A stretch of DNA of 64,000 bases from Simmondsia chinensis (GCA_018398585.1 JAGTTD010000001.1:27287438-27351437), one strand, 5' to 3'; positions 12,499 through 23,759 are shown, counted from the first letter of the stretch. Translations and numbers: made by a program. The notes: generated from the sequence alone by a model not told the origin.

Positions 12499-14762
12499 TG
12501 TTGGGAAAAAGTAACTTTTGTTGGAAAAATAAATTCTGATACCGATCGTTGGGTTCACAATTTTCCAACTGTGGTCACAACAAGGGGCACCTAATAGAGC
12601 ACTTAAAGTAGGAGACTCTTCTCTTTACCTAAGCCCTCGGTCGGAGAGTCACGCTTCGTGACACCTCACGTGCGAGAGTTTTCAGGAACAGGTTTATCTC
12701 TATAAACCCTTTTTCCTAACACCGGTTGTTGGGATGAATTTCAAAAATTCTCCCTAATTTTATAAAGTTTACGCAGCGGAAGGATTTAGAATTCATAATT
12801 CTAAACCTATTTAAAATTCCTCAATTTTAATCTACAGATTTAAATTCATAATTTAAATCTACAAATCTAAACTCTTAATTTAAATCTACAAGCCTTTTAC
12901 TCTAATACATTCATAACAATGCACAAGCTTAAACATGCATAATAACGAATACCGTAAATAAATAGAAAAGCGAAAACTAAAAGAAGTAGGAAAGAAGAAC
13001 ATACCTGAAATTGCTCCAATAATAAAATTCCAGAAAGAAATAATAATATTCAAAATTGAGACACCGCGATCTTCTACACAATGACCTCGAATTGCCAGGA
13101 GAGTGGGCTCCAAAAAATATTAAACTAGGAAAGAAAAATTTTAAAGGAAAATTTTCTCTCCAATTAGGTTTCTGAAACAATTTCAGAAACCCTAAAAAAA
13201 TTTGTTTCAATTGAATACCAAACCCTTGGAATAGGTACCTCTATTTATTGTAAGCTACCGGAGCGAAAATCCAATTAATTTTCATTGTGGGACACGAATA
13301 AGAGATGCAAAATGCAGCATTTTACACAATCATGACCCAAAACGTAGCGTTTCGTACACAGTAAAGCCGCATGCATATTGGCTTGTCACTGTGTGCCATG
13401 TGGCACGCGGTGATTGGTCCGTGCCCAAAGGCACGGATCCTCCTCAGATGTGTCGCGGGTTGGTCGATTCGAGTATACAAGGATTCTCAAACCTGTGCGC
13501 AGTATTTTTTATTTTTATTTTTTTGCTTTGTTTCCCACAGGTAAAAATTCATTTAATGAATTTTAATTTTTTTAAATTATTTTATTTTATAATTTTTAAT
13601 TTTATTCATCTCATGAATAATGTTTGGTAAAATTAATTTACCCATCTCATGGATAAATAATTTATCCCATGAATTTTTTAATATTTTTTCGATGGCAATA
13701 AATACATAAGCTTGCACAGGGATCTTGTAGATAATTTAAATCTGGTTTCAAATGGATTAAATTAATCATCTCATGAAATAATTTAATTACTATTTAATGA
13801 GACTTTTTTTAGCACTATTTAATGAGACTTAATTCCACTAAATAAATCTCACTGCACTCCAGACTTAATCCATTTATTCGATATTTTCCTATTAGACTAT
13901 ATTGATGACAACAATCCCTCCACTAGATGTCCATGACGAAGAATAAGTATAACTACTACCATTATCCTTCTCAGAGCTTCTTCATTAGTTACCAACTCGC
14001 CCTTCACTGAATAATTCATTTATACTTGAACATATTCACAGTATAAATTCCTAATGTCAAACACTTGGAATACTTTGGCCAAACTTTTCGAACTATTTAA
14101 ATACTTGCGAATCAACTAAGGGGACATCTATATCTCATAAGAGACTGTAGATTCCCTATTGAATACCTGATCCTTGTCACACTTCATGCCGCTACCCAGT
14201 GTATGTGGGAATTCTGTCCTGCGTTTCGACCTTACTTATAGTACATCAAAGTAACTAACGCTCCATGCACAAGTCTGGAATACTCTCAGGATTTAGAGTC
14301 GTCGTTCAAACAGTACACATGAATTACTCATTTTCGATAGTAGTCTAGAAACAAGCAACTCATATAGTCCAACTCAGTGTATCAATCTTATTAAACACAC
14401 TAACATAACACTTTTGGATCACCATCCACATGACCAAGACAAGTCATCTAAAGTGTCACGTTGAAGTCTTAGCATACAAATGGTCCAAATTTGTCTTCGA
14501 CTACGAGTCTTTCAAATAACAATCCATACTATTTGTTCCAAGTCTATCTGTGGGTTAATCTCATAAATCACTTAGAACAAACATGCATATTGTGGTTTGA
14601 GGACTACACCCATCTCATGGATGTTTCCAAAAAGAAAATCACATATAGTATAAATACTCGCTTACACAAATTTAACAAGGAAATAACCGAAACTTTAATT
14701 TTATTCTTTAATAAAATAGTATTAACATAATAAATCTGGATTTTAGGACAATATTCCTAACA
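12499..14762 (-). repeat. Copia-C 3' LTR (2264 bp)
   Basis: Pairs with 18989-21233 along its full length, including the ends TGTTGGGAAAAAG and TATTCCTAACA (plus strand). It contains the conserved GC-rich block near 12600-12690 with the GTCACG...CGTGAC hairpin, and relic PBS-like sites at about 12534-12553 and 12715-12733. Small frames such as 12886-13113 and 13391-13630 recur at the same places in the other LTR and are not genes. Confidence 0.88.
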
Positions 14763-14782
14763 ATTTCCAACTTGTCCTAAAT
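14763..14782 (-). promoter_or_regulatory. Copia-C polypurine tract
   Basis: On the minus strand it reads AGGACAAGTTGGAAAT just before the 3' LTR. It is a mutated version of the D tract GACAAGTGGGAGAT. Confidence 0.7.
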
Positions 14783-15660
14783 CCAATTTATGACAAGATT
14801 TATACCCATCTCTCTTGTGTATGAACCAAAAGTCTACTAGGTCAATTATTTTATCTGAACCAACATGCCCTTTATGCAGTTTCTGAAGCTACAACGTATT
14901 TAGCCTCTATGGTGAAGTCCGCAATACAATACTGCTTGACATTCCTCCCACTAATGGCTCCTACTCCCAGGGTAAAGTCATGCCCGGACGTCGAACATCT
15001 GGCATATATATTTGACTGGAAGTCTTAAGATAATATATCCAACTAGAACCAGCTTGTCACTTTGAAAGATCAGCATATAATCTCTAGTCCTTCTAAAGTA
15101 CTAGAGAAAATGCTTCATTGCCACTTAGTGCATCGGACCCGAGTTAGACTGACACCTGCTTACTATACCATAGCATAGCAAATATCTGGTCTCGTGCACA
15201 GCATGGCATACATGAGGCTCCCACTGCCAAAGCATATGAAATATTCCTCAACTGTTCCTCCTCTTGAGATGCCATAGAACACTGCTCTAAAGAGAAAAAA
15301 GGACTCCATGCCTAAAAGGTAAAAAAAAAAAAAAAAGGGAAAAAAATTTTTTTTTGAGCCCTCCATGAAATACCTTGACAACATTTTGTCAATATAAGTG
15401 GCTAGAGAAAGACCCAATATCTTACTCTTACGACCTTGCAGAAGCTTATCCTAAAAGTAGAGTTGGCTTCTACTATGTCCTTCATATTGAGCTATCATGA
15501 CAACCAAGTCTTTACAGCTAATGACACCCCACATCATTCTTAATGAGTAGCATATTGTTGACATACAATACCAAGAAAGTTACTACTTTCTCTGAATGTC
15601 GTTTGTACACGCATGATTCGTTCAACCAATTGCTCAAAACTATAAGACTTAATTGTTTCA
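14783..15660 (-). pseudogene. Copia-C RT C-terminal remnant
   Basis: Decayed pol between the RT deletion junction (15649-15663) and the PPT. The recognisable end of RT lies at 15163-15440: LSLATYIDKMLSRYFMEGS, then after an A/T-rich disrupted stretch GSLMYAMLCTRPDICYAMV, a hallmark of the copia RT/RNase H border. Further downstream pol is only visible as DNA similarity to D 34150-34480 and K 62301-62700. The poly-A run at about 15321-15335 and the neighbouring poly-T disrupt the frame. No functional product is possible. Confidence 0.7.
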
Positions 15661-15663
15661 TTG
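15649..15663 (-). other. Copia-C RT deletion junction
   Basis: The 15-nt sequence TTAATTGTTTCATTG. Left of it the sequence matches K 62725-62754, right of it K 63213-63270. K has two copies of this motif, TTAATTGCTTCATTG (62740-62754) and TTAATTGCCTCATTG (63213-63227). C thus lacks the equivalent of about 473 bp of RT. D has the same junction at 33707-33720. Confidence 0.85.
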
Positions 15664-15883
15664 TGACTAAAAGGATTAGATTCAATGTCATGATCAACCA
15701 CTAAAAGTTCTCGCTATGAACCTATCAGGTGTCCAGACAATCCTCCCATCACACCTAAGCTCTCATGTACCTGGAACATTCTCGTTCCTATCAGTAGGTG
15801 CATCTAATGCATCCACTATGTCCTAAATTGTGTCTAGCTATTCAAAATAAGTGTCATTTTCTTTTAATTCTTATAATGCTATT

Positions 15884-16696
15884 TTATTTTTGTTTTTGAA
15901 GTTTACTTGCAAAATCCTTCGCTAAGTATTTTGCATTGTATTTACAAAAACCTTTATAATAAAAAACTATAGAAAAGGCTGTCCTTGTTCCTTTTATTTG
16001 CAACACCATTCTGCTGCGGGTACCTAGAGTAGAAAGCTGAGATCTTATGTCATTTGCAGTTAGGAGATCCAGAAATTCACCCAAAAAATATTCACCACCT
16101 CGATCTGATCGAAGTAACTTAACTTGTTTACCTAATAGCTTTTAAACTTCAACGTTCTACTTTTTGAATTTTTTAAAAGGTCCAACTTATGTCCCATTAG
16201 GTAAACATGTCCATGCCTTGAGTAATCATCACTAATGTGATTAAGTACTCATACCCATATATTGCCTGAACATATATTGGTCCACACACATCTACGTGTA
16301 CCAGTTCAAGCAAGTCACCAACCCTGTTGCCTCTAATCTTAAAGACAGACTTGGTCATCTCTCTTTCTATGCAGGATTCGTAGACATTTAATGACCTCAA
16401 TTCCAAAGCCTCTATCAGTCCATCTTTTACTAGTCTTTGGATCTTATTCGATTAGTGTGACTTAAATGTTGGTGCCATGTATAGGCAATAGCCCTTTCAA
16501 GGTGTTTTCTTTTAGGAAATCGAACAGGTGAGCTTGTGTTAGGTTCTTTTAAACAATTATGAGAGTTTTGATCAATAAACGACATGAATAAACTATTTAT
16601 ACAACTATATTTTCCAAATTTATTTATTGTATTAAAAGGTTCGTAATCAAAATCAACTGAATAACAATTATTAATAAAATGAGTTACAGAAATCAA
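15884..16696 (-). pseudogene. Copia-C integrase remnant
   Basis: Three blocks on the minus strand. Block 16430-16696 ends with the pre-integrase zinc motif start (WHQHLSHTNRIRSKD). Block 16197-16406 has the second half of that zinc motif (CIEREMTKSVF) and the start of the core with the first catalytic Asp (HVDVCGPIY). Block 15884-16084 covers the end of the core. The third catalytic residue is lost: where K has NxVTERRNRT, C has NGVANKRNK, followed by a deletion of about 80 bp relative to K. The integrase is therefore dead even apart from its stops. Confidence 0.75.
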
Positions 16697-17201
16697 ATTC
16701 TTGTGCAGAGTAGCTACAAATAATCAATCTTTTAAAATCATAAACTCGAACACTAAAAACTAAGCTAACATCTCCTACACTTAAGAACACTACTCTTGTA
16801 CTGTCCCTAACCATCAGGTATAGCTCCCTATCATGCAGCCTTTTAGTTAGCCTAAGCCCCTGTAACATATTACAGACATAGTCAGTTGAACCTGAGTCCA
16901 TACACCAAGAAGCTGGTGAACTCTCAATTGTGCATGGCTGAACTAAGTGAGATATCAATATATTTTCACTAGATGGCTTAGTAGTCTTTCTAAGAAGAGA
17001 AGCCAAGTACTTAGTGCAATTTTTAATCCAGTGGCTAGTCTTCCCGCAAAAGAAACACTTTCCTTTTGCCAGCTTCTTTATGGACTTTGTTGCTACTATA
17101 GCGACCTTGCCCTTTCTTTTCTTTCCAGCAGTTCCCTTATGAGTAATAACTAAGTCCAACTTGGTTTTTCTAGGAAAAGTAATTTGGTCCAATGAGTTCA
17201 T
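16671..17201 (-). pseudogene. Copia-C gag zinc knuckle and protease
   Basis: A 176-residue open block on the minus strand. Residues 49-62 form a perfect CX2CX4HX4C knuckle (CFFCGKTSHWIKNC), the nucleic-acid-binding end of gag. Residues 99-104 contain WCMDSG, the aspartic protease active site. The capsid portion of gag that should precede the knuckle is absent: upstream lies a non-coding module and a hairpin array. D has the homologous block at 32210-32640, more decayed. Confidence 0.8.
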
Positions 17202-17339
17202 TATGCATTAGTAATCAAGTGAAGTTCACCAGTCATATCCAATTCAAAATACTGTAAATGCAAACATTCATGTAACTGCATAACAAGAGTCATGTATAAT
17301 GCAGTAATATCTATTCTTTTAATTTAGCATACACAATAA

Positions 17340-17790
17340 GTCAGATATCCATCAAATTGCACTATCATGCATACAATTTTGACCCAGACACACCACTCCT
17401 TACTCCCCGGCAGTGGGGTCGCACGAAGCTAGTTCTGGTGAGAATTATTCTCAATTAACACGTTTTCTTGTAACTCTTACTAAACATGATTAGCTCACCA
17501 CTTTACTTTAGTCTCTAATATAACACAATAGAGCTCCTCGGGGAGGCTATTGCATCACGCTAGTCAAGTGTAAACCATTACCTAAACCTCCATACAAATA
17601 CATGAAATACTCCACCGTAGCGTGGTTGCATCGCTTCTTTGCACTTCAGTTCATCCCAATAGAAGTCTAACCTTGTAATCTGTAAACCGATATCCTTCGC
17701 AGGGAGGTCTATCAATTTATTATACTGCTAGACCTGTAATGGTGACCGTGAGGTTACAACAATTGAAACCTCGCTCCCACTTGATTTTTA
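17340..17790 (-). other. Conserved copia leader module, C copy
   Basis: Aligns with D 31600-32085 in reverse orientation and with the two B copies. Shared landmarks include CGCTCCCACTTGATTTTTA, GCTAGTCAAGTGTAAACC and the GCATACAATTTTGACCC region at the gag-proximal end. Stops occur in all frames, so it is read as a structural or regulatory leader, not a gene. Confidence 0.7.
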
Positions 17791-17827
17791 AAACTAGTGG
17801 TTTTTGATTAACTTGCATTTACCACCT

Positions 17828-18440
17828 GGATTATCTCATATCCCCATTTAGAATCTCATTCTAAAATTAATCAAAATTAATTAATCAATTAATTTAAAAT
17901 ATTATCATTTTATAACATAGATTACCTCATAATCTAACTTTAGAATCTCATTCTTAATTCAATCAATAAAATTAATTAATTAATTTCAATTAAAATAATA
18001 CCAACATCTAATTTAGAATATCATGTAATCTACCTTTTAGAATCCCATTCTAAAATTAAATTAATTAATAGAAATTAATTTTTATTAAAACAGTACCATA
18101 AATTTAGATTATCTTATAATCTATTTTTTAGAATCTGATTCTAAAATTAAATTAATTTAATTTAAAATCAGTAACATCTTAAAATTTAGACTATCACATG
18201 GTGTACTTTTAAATCTCATTCTAAAAGTTAAATAAGCTTAGGCTATCCAATAGTCTAGTTTAAAATCTTATACTAAAATTTATTAATAAAATGTAACTTC
18301 TATTTTAAAAATAAAGTTAACTTAGACTATCATATTGTCTATTTTAGAATCTTATTCTAAAATAATTTAGAATAACACTGATTCACAATTTAGACTATCT
18401 CATAATCTAATTTTAGAATCTCATTATAAAATAAATTAAT
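17828..18440 (-). repeat. Triloop hairpin array, copia-C leader
   Basis: Seven or eight imperfect units of about 75-90 bp, each with two short inverted repeats: a GATTAT/ATAATC stem and an AGAAT/ATTCT stem, both around a 3-nt loop, usually CTC on the plus strand (GAG on the sense strand). Example: TTTAGAATCTCATTCTAAA at 17847-17865, a perfect 8-bp stem. Others lie near 17918-17936 and on to 18430. The array occupies the space where gag would be expected. Confidence 0.85.
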
Positions 18441-18969
18441 TAATAAACTAGTTAATTTATAATTATTATGTAAATTAGTCTTGATGTCTATAAGTCAAAA
18501 AATAAAAAAACTTTTTTTAATTTAAATTAATAATTTAATATAAAGTAGATAATTAAAATCTCATTATATTAATTTTATCCGATTTTGTCAACTAATCTCA
18601 ATAGACTAATCTTATCTGATTTTACAAATCTTAACCAAACAATCATTATCTCATAATAAAGTTCATATAATCTCGAATTTATAGGTTGTTAGATCTGAAT
18701 TAACGATTAATTCTCTAACGATTTAAAGAATTTAAATCATCACTATAAGTAACTTAGTTACGTACTAAATCTTTTAACCGATTTAAACAATTTAAATTGA
18801 TACTTTAAATAACCTAGTAGACTATTAACTCCTTTAATGATTTAAACAATTTAAATCACTAATTAAAACAAATTTTTCCATATGAATAAAATCTCTATTT
18901 TATTAAATCGCAAATCTATTTATTTCGATTTTATTATACCTAATCATGCATATTATGGATGTAATCAGA
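18441..18969 (-). other. AT-rich copia-C leader with GATTTAAA palindromes
   Basis: No gene. Contains three or four imperfect repeats around 18710-18860, each with a self-complementary block of the form CGATTTAAACAATTTAAAT and a TTAACT/AGTAACT-like spacer. D has the same type at 30490-30800. Confidence 0.65.
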
Positions 18970-18988
18970 GACTGACTCTAAAACCAAT
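18970..18988 (-). promoter_or_regulatory. Copia-C primer-binding site
   Basis: On the minus strand it reads ATTGGTTTTAGAGTCAGTC directly after the LTR end CCAACA. It is a mutated match to the initiator tRNA-Met PBS core TGGTATCAGAGC. Confidence 0.75.
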
Positions 18989-21233
18989 TGTTGGAAAAAA
19001 GTAACATTTGTTGGAAAAATAAACTCTGATACCGATCGTTGGGCTCACAATTTTTCAACTGCAGTCACAATAAGGGGTACCTATTAGAGCACTTTAAGTA
19101 GGAGACTCTTCTCTCTACCTAAGCCCCCAGTCAGAGAGTAACGCTTCGTGACACCTCACGTGCGAGAGTTCTCTGGAATATGTTTATCTCTATAAACCCT
19201 TTGCCATAATACCGGTGGTTGGGACTAATTTCAAAAATTCTCTTAAATTTTATAAAGTTTACGCAGCGGAAGGGTTTAGAATTCATAATTATAAACCTAT
19301 TTGAAATTTCTAATTTTAAATCTACAGATTTTAAATTCATAATTTAAATCTATGGATCTAAATTCTTAATTTAGATCTACAGGCCATTAATTCTAATACA
19401 TTCATAACAATACATAAGCTTAAACATGCATAATAACGAATATCATAAATAAATAGAAAAGCTAAAACTAAAAGAAGATGGAAAGAAGAACATACCTGGA
19501 ATTGCACTAATAACAGAATACCAGAAAGAAATAATAATCTTCAAAATCGAGACACTGCGATCTTCAACACAAGGACCTCGAACTACCCGGAGAGTGGGCT
19601 CCAAAAAATATTTAGCTAGGAAAGAAAAAATTTTAAAGGAAAATTTTCTCTCCAATTAGGTTTCTGAAACAATTTTAGAAACCCTAAAAAAATTTGTTTC
19701 AATTGAATACCAAACCCTTCGAATAGGTATCTCTATTTATTGTAAGCTACCCGAGCGAAAATCCAATTAATTTTTAATGTGGGATGCGAATAAGAGATGC
19801 AAAACGCAGCGTTTTAGCCAATCACGAGCCAAAATGGAGTGTTCCGTACACAGTAAAACCGTGTGCATATTGGCTTGTCACTGCGTGCCACGTGGCACGC
19901 GGTGATTGGTCCGTGCCCAAAGGCACGGATCCTTCCCAGCTATGTCGCGCGCTGGGTGGTCGATTCAATTATACAAGGATTCTCAGACCTCTGCGCCGTA
20001 TTTTTGATTTTTTTTTTTTTTTTGCTTTGTTTCCCACATGTAAAAATTTAGTTAATGAATTTTTTTATTTTTTAAAATTATTTTATTTTATAATTTTGAA
20101 TTTTATTCAACTCATGAATAATGTTTGAAAAAATTAATTTACCCATCTCATGAATAAATAATTCATCTCATGAATACTTTAATATTTTTTTGATGGCAAT
20201 AAATACAGAGACTTACGTAGGGATCTCAGAGACAATTTAAATCTGGCTCCAAATGGGTTAAATTAATCATCTCATAAAATAATTTAATTACCACTTAATG
20301 AGACTTCATTCCACTAACTTAATCTCACCGCACTCCAGACTTAAACCATTCATTCGATATTTTCCTAACAGACTGTATTGATGACAACAACCCCTCCACT
20401 AGATGTCCATGACGAAGAATAAGTATAACTACTACCATTATCCTTCTCTTAGCTTCTCCATTAGTTACCGACTCGCCCTTCACTGAATAATTCATTTATA
20501 CTTGAACATATTCATAGTATAAATTCCAAATGTCATAGACTTGGAATAGGTTGGCCAAAGTTTCCTAACTATTTAAATATTTGCGAATCTACTAAAGGGA
20601 CATCTGTATTTTATAAGAGACTGTAGATTCCCTATTGAATACTTGATCCTTGTCACAGTTCACGCCGCTACCTAGTGTACGTGGGAATTCAGTTATGCGT
20701 TTAGACCTTACTTATAGTACATTAAAGTAACTAACGCTCCATGCACTAGTCCTGAGTACCCTCAAGATTTACAGTTGTCGTTAAAACCGTACAACATGAA
20801 TCACTCATCTCCAATAGTAGTCTAGAAACAAGCAACTCACATGGTCCAACTTAGTGTGTCAATCTTATTAAACACATAACACTTTTGGATCACCATCCAC
20901 ATGACCAAGACAGGTTATCTAAAGTGGCACGTTATAGTCTTAGCATACAAGTGGTCCAAACTTGTCTTCGACTACGAGTCGTTCAAACAACAATCCATAC
21001 CATTTGTTCCAGGTCTATCTATGGGTTAATCTCATAAACCACATTGAACAACAATGTAAATTGTAGTTTGAGGACTACACCCATCTTATGGATGTTTCCA
21101 AAAAGAAAATCACATGCAGTATAAATGCTCGCTTACACAAGTTTAACAAGGAAACAACTGGAACTTCTATTTTATTCCTTAATAAAATAATATTAACATA
21201 ATAAATCTGGATTTTAGGACACTATTCCTAAGA
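18989..21233 (-). repeat. Copia-C 5' LTR (2245 bp)
   Basis: Partner of 12499-14762. Outer end TATTCCTAAGA (from CCTAACA) followed by the CCTTG target duplication. Relic PBS-like sites lie at 19024-19043 (sense GATCGGTATCAGAG) and 19203-19223 (sense ACCGGTATTATGGC), each preceded by a CCAAC-type LTR end. The 19784-20128 frames are LTR sequence, not genes. Confidence 0.88.
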
Positions 21234-21238
21234 CCTTG

Positions 21239-22230
21239 CTCCCCCTTGATATTTTGAGCGATGGATCTTTCTCTTAAGTTCGATTATCTCATAATCAATA
21301 TTAGAATTACATTCTAAATTTTATTTAACCATTAAATAAAATCCGAATCCAATTATGTTCCTTTATCTAACCTATGTAACTAATTTTATTAGATATATTA
21401 TGAGAATTTCCCTTTCAAATAATTCAAATTTTTAATTGTCTAATAATATTAGATCTATTTGAAAAACTTCTCCACACAATGAAATCAAATATTTCACCAA
21501 GTTGCATATTTACATGGCCTTCCAACTTTATTCCATTATACAAAATATTTAACTCATTTAATTAATATCAAACATGTGAACAAAATATAATAATTGTCAT
21601 GTTATCAAACAATTTGAATAAAAACAAGGACAAAAGGTTAGAACAATCAAAGACTTTTCTAAACACTTTTAGAAAAGATTATCGAATACTCTTAATTAGG
21701 ATCTCATCCTAATTAATTAATTAATTATTTAAATTATAAATTTTTTTATAAAAAATATAATAGTTGACCCACAGGGCCGTGTTAACAAACACCTCTTTTT
21801 ATTATTTAAATAAATAAATAAATTATCAAATTAGATCATAATCTCATTAGGTCGCACATCGAATATCTAATCTTATTAGATATTATTTATTTTGGATTAT
21901 CATAAAATATTCTACTATTGAATATTTCACACATTGGTTCGAAATCTAATCACATTAGATTAATAATCTAAATCGTTCAACTCCTTGAATATCTAATCTC
22001 GTTAGATCTGATTCAGAATTATGCTCCGTTATTGAATTATGACTCATATAAAATTCTAAACAATTTAAAACTTTAATGAACATTCAATTTTGTTATTAAA
22101 TTCTTTAACAAGAAACTTCAGGGCTACCTTTTTCCTTTAATTAAATTCCCAATTTCATATTTTTGTAATTCTACGTACTTCTATTTTATCAAACCTGATA
22201 TTTTTAATGTCAATCATGAACCTATTCAGA
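21239..22230 (-). repeat. Copia-B leader with triloop hairpins
   Basis: AT-rich leader without a gene. It holds at least five perfect or near-perfect hairpins with 3-nt loops: 21282-21296 (6-bp stem, loop CTC), 21301-21317 (7 bp, TAC), 21692-21716 (11 bp, CTC), 21862-21884 (10 bp, CTT) and 21943-21961 (8 bp, CAC). A near-perfect one lies at 21991-22007. Stem sequences differ from those of C and D, while architecture and loop are kept. Confidence 0.8.
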
Positions 22231-22248
22231 GTTGGCTCTAATACCAAT
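22231..22248 (-). promoter_or_regulatory. Copia-B primer-binding site
   Basis: On the minus strand it reads ATTGGTATTAGAGCCAAC, directly after the LTR end CCCAACA. Eleven of the twelve bases match the initiator tRNA-Met core TGGTATCAGAGC. Confidence 0.85.
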
Positions 22249-22733
22249 TGTTGGGAACATATTTCAAAAAATTTTCCCTACATCGGTTTGAGCGGGCACA
22301 GCGGAAACCAATTTAAAATTCATAATTTTAAATATGAAGCCCTGATCTAATTAAAGTATTTAATTAGATCTAGATCTTACTCTAATAGGTTCATAGTATA
22401 ACAAATAAAAACATCAAATAAAACAAGAATACACATAGTATGTAGAACAAACGAAATAAAGGAAAAACAAATTAAATATCAAATATTTAATTTAGTCATG
22501 CCTAAAGCGTGAATCTTAGCTCAGACTAGAAGATCTGAAATTAGAAGAAGAATTCTCAACACTACATGGTCTTCTTCGTACTGACCTCCTCTAACACTGG
22601 GAGTGTGGGCTCCCAAAAATATTTAACTTAGGAAAAATTTCGGTACAAAATTTTTTCTTCAATCTATTCGTAAAATAATTTTTGAAAAAAATTATGCCAA
22701 ACAATAATTTAGGAAACCCCTAAAACAATTTTA

Positions 22734-23759
22734 GGCTCTGTTTGGCACATGGAATTAGAGTTGGACAGTGGAATTGCAATTCTAATTCCAACTCCAGAGG
22801 AATTAGAATTTTGATGGAATTCCAATTCTATTGTTTAAAGGAATTAAAGGTTGGAATTATAATTGCATAATGATTCAAATCATGAAGGGTTTCTATCGAT
22901 CGAGTTAGAGTATTTCAAGTTTTAGATCAACCACGATCGGATTTTGGTCGGAGCTGTTTATGCTGCATTCAAGTAATAATGGTCCGAACAATTCATTTTT
23001 AGCCCGAGTCATTAAGTTTCGAGTCAAATTGGAAAAAGTATCGTGTCTGGTCATTTAGTGCCTACGTTATCTCATATTTGTAATTAATTGGGCAAGGTCC
23101 TTTCGGGATTCAGACTCGAATCTATCGGGTTGGTTGATTTATGTCATTTTAAGCTCGAATCATCTTAGTTTTGGGACAAAGGAGTTGTATCATTTCAAAT
23201 TTTGAGTCATTTTAGGCTGAGTTTGAGATGGGTCCGGTCATTTTGGGTTTGGGTCGTATTAACGATTTGGTCAAGTTGGTGGGATCATTTCCACTTCGGC
23301 TCAACTTGTTTACATTATATTAAAGTCGACTAGTTCCATTTTTTGGATTTGAGTCATCTCGAGTTTCAGATCAATCGGGTTCGGTCACTTTAGACTTTGA
23401 GTTAAGGTGATTTAGGTTATTTAAAGTTCAAGTCATTCGAGCTGGACCATTTTGAGGTTTGGGTCAAAATCTAAGTTGTGTCTAAGTTTTTAAAATTTGA
23501 GTCATCTTGAATTTGGGTTTATCAAGGAGGTCATTTTGGGTTTTAGGGCAATAAAGTTACTATGTAATTACAATTCTTTACCCCTACCTCAAGGAATTGG
23601 AAATAATGATTTTCAGATGAAATCCAATTCAATAAAATTGGGCAGTGGAATTGTAATTCCAATTACAATAGGTGAACAAACAACAGAATTGGAACTCTGG
23701 GTCCCATTTCCAGTCTCAAACCCAATTTTTGGCTCCAATTCCATACTCCAAACACAACC
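22734..23759. mobile_element. PIF/Harbinger-like non-autonomous DNA transposon (1026 bp)
   Basis: Present in the B 5' LTR and absent from the same site in the 3' LTR (near 1204). Flanked by TTA at 22731-22733 and 23760-23762. Ends GGCTCTGTTTGG and, in reverse complement, GGTTGTGTTTGG match at 10 of 12 bases. Subterminal regions are full of GGAATT/AATTCC motifs. The middle is an array of imperfect GAGTCATTT(T)-GGGTTTGGGTC-like phrases. No transposase frame is present; the 88-codon frame at 23497-23763 runs through the repeats. TTA duplication and GGnnnTGTTTGG ends are typical of PIF/Harbinger MITEs. Confidence 0.75.

Larger units (their letters stand above)
12499..21233 (-). mobile_element. 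Copia-C: long-LTR copia, RT-deleted
   Basis: Minus-strand Ty1/copia element with a perfect target duplication CCTTG at 12494-12498 and 21234-21238. Its 5' LTR is 18989-21233, PBS 18970-18988, leader 17202-18969 (hairpin array plus module), gag knuckle and protease 16671-17201, integrase about 15884-16696, RT remnant 14783-15660, PPT 14763-14782 and 3' LTR 12499-14762. It lacks a recognisable gag capsid frame and most of RT, so it could only have moved with proteins supplied in trans. It is inserted in copia-B leader module copy 1. Confidence 0.88.

Noticed and set aside
13391..13630. Small plus-strand gene in the GC-rich part of copia LTRs (also 19784-20128, 35651-35914, 60914-61194)
   Set aside because: The same frames recur at the same place in each LTR, diverge freely and have no recognised domain. 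They are LTR sequence.
17828..18440. Hairpin array as a CRISPR array
   Set aside because: Repeats are imperfect, no regular unique spacers, no cas genes, and the context is a plant retrotransposon leader.
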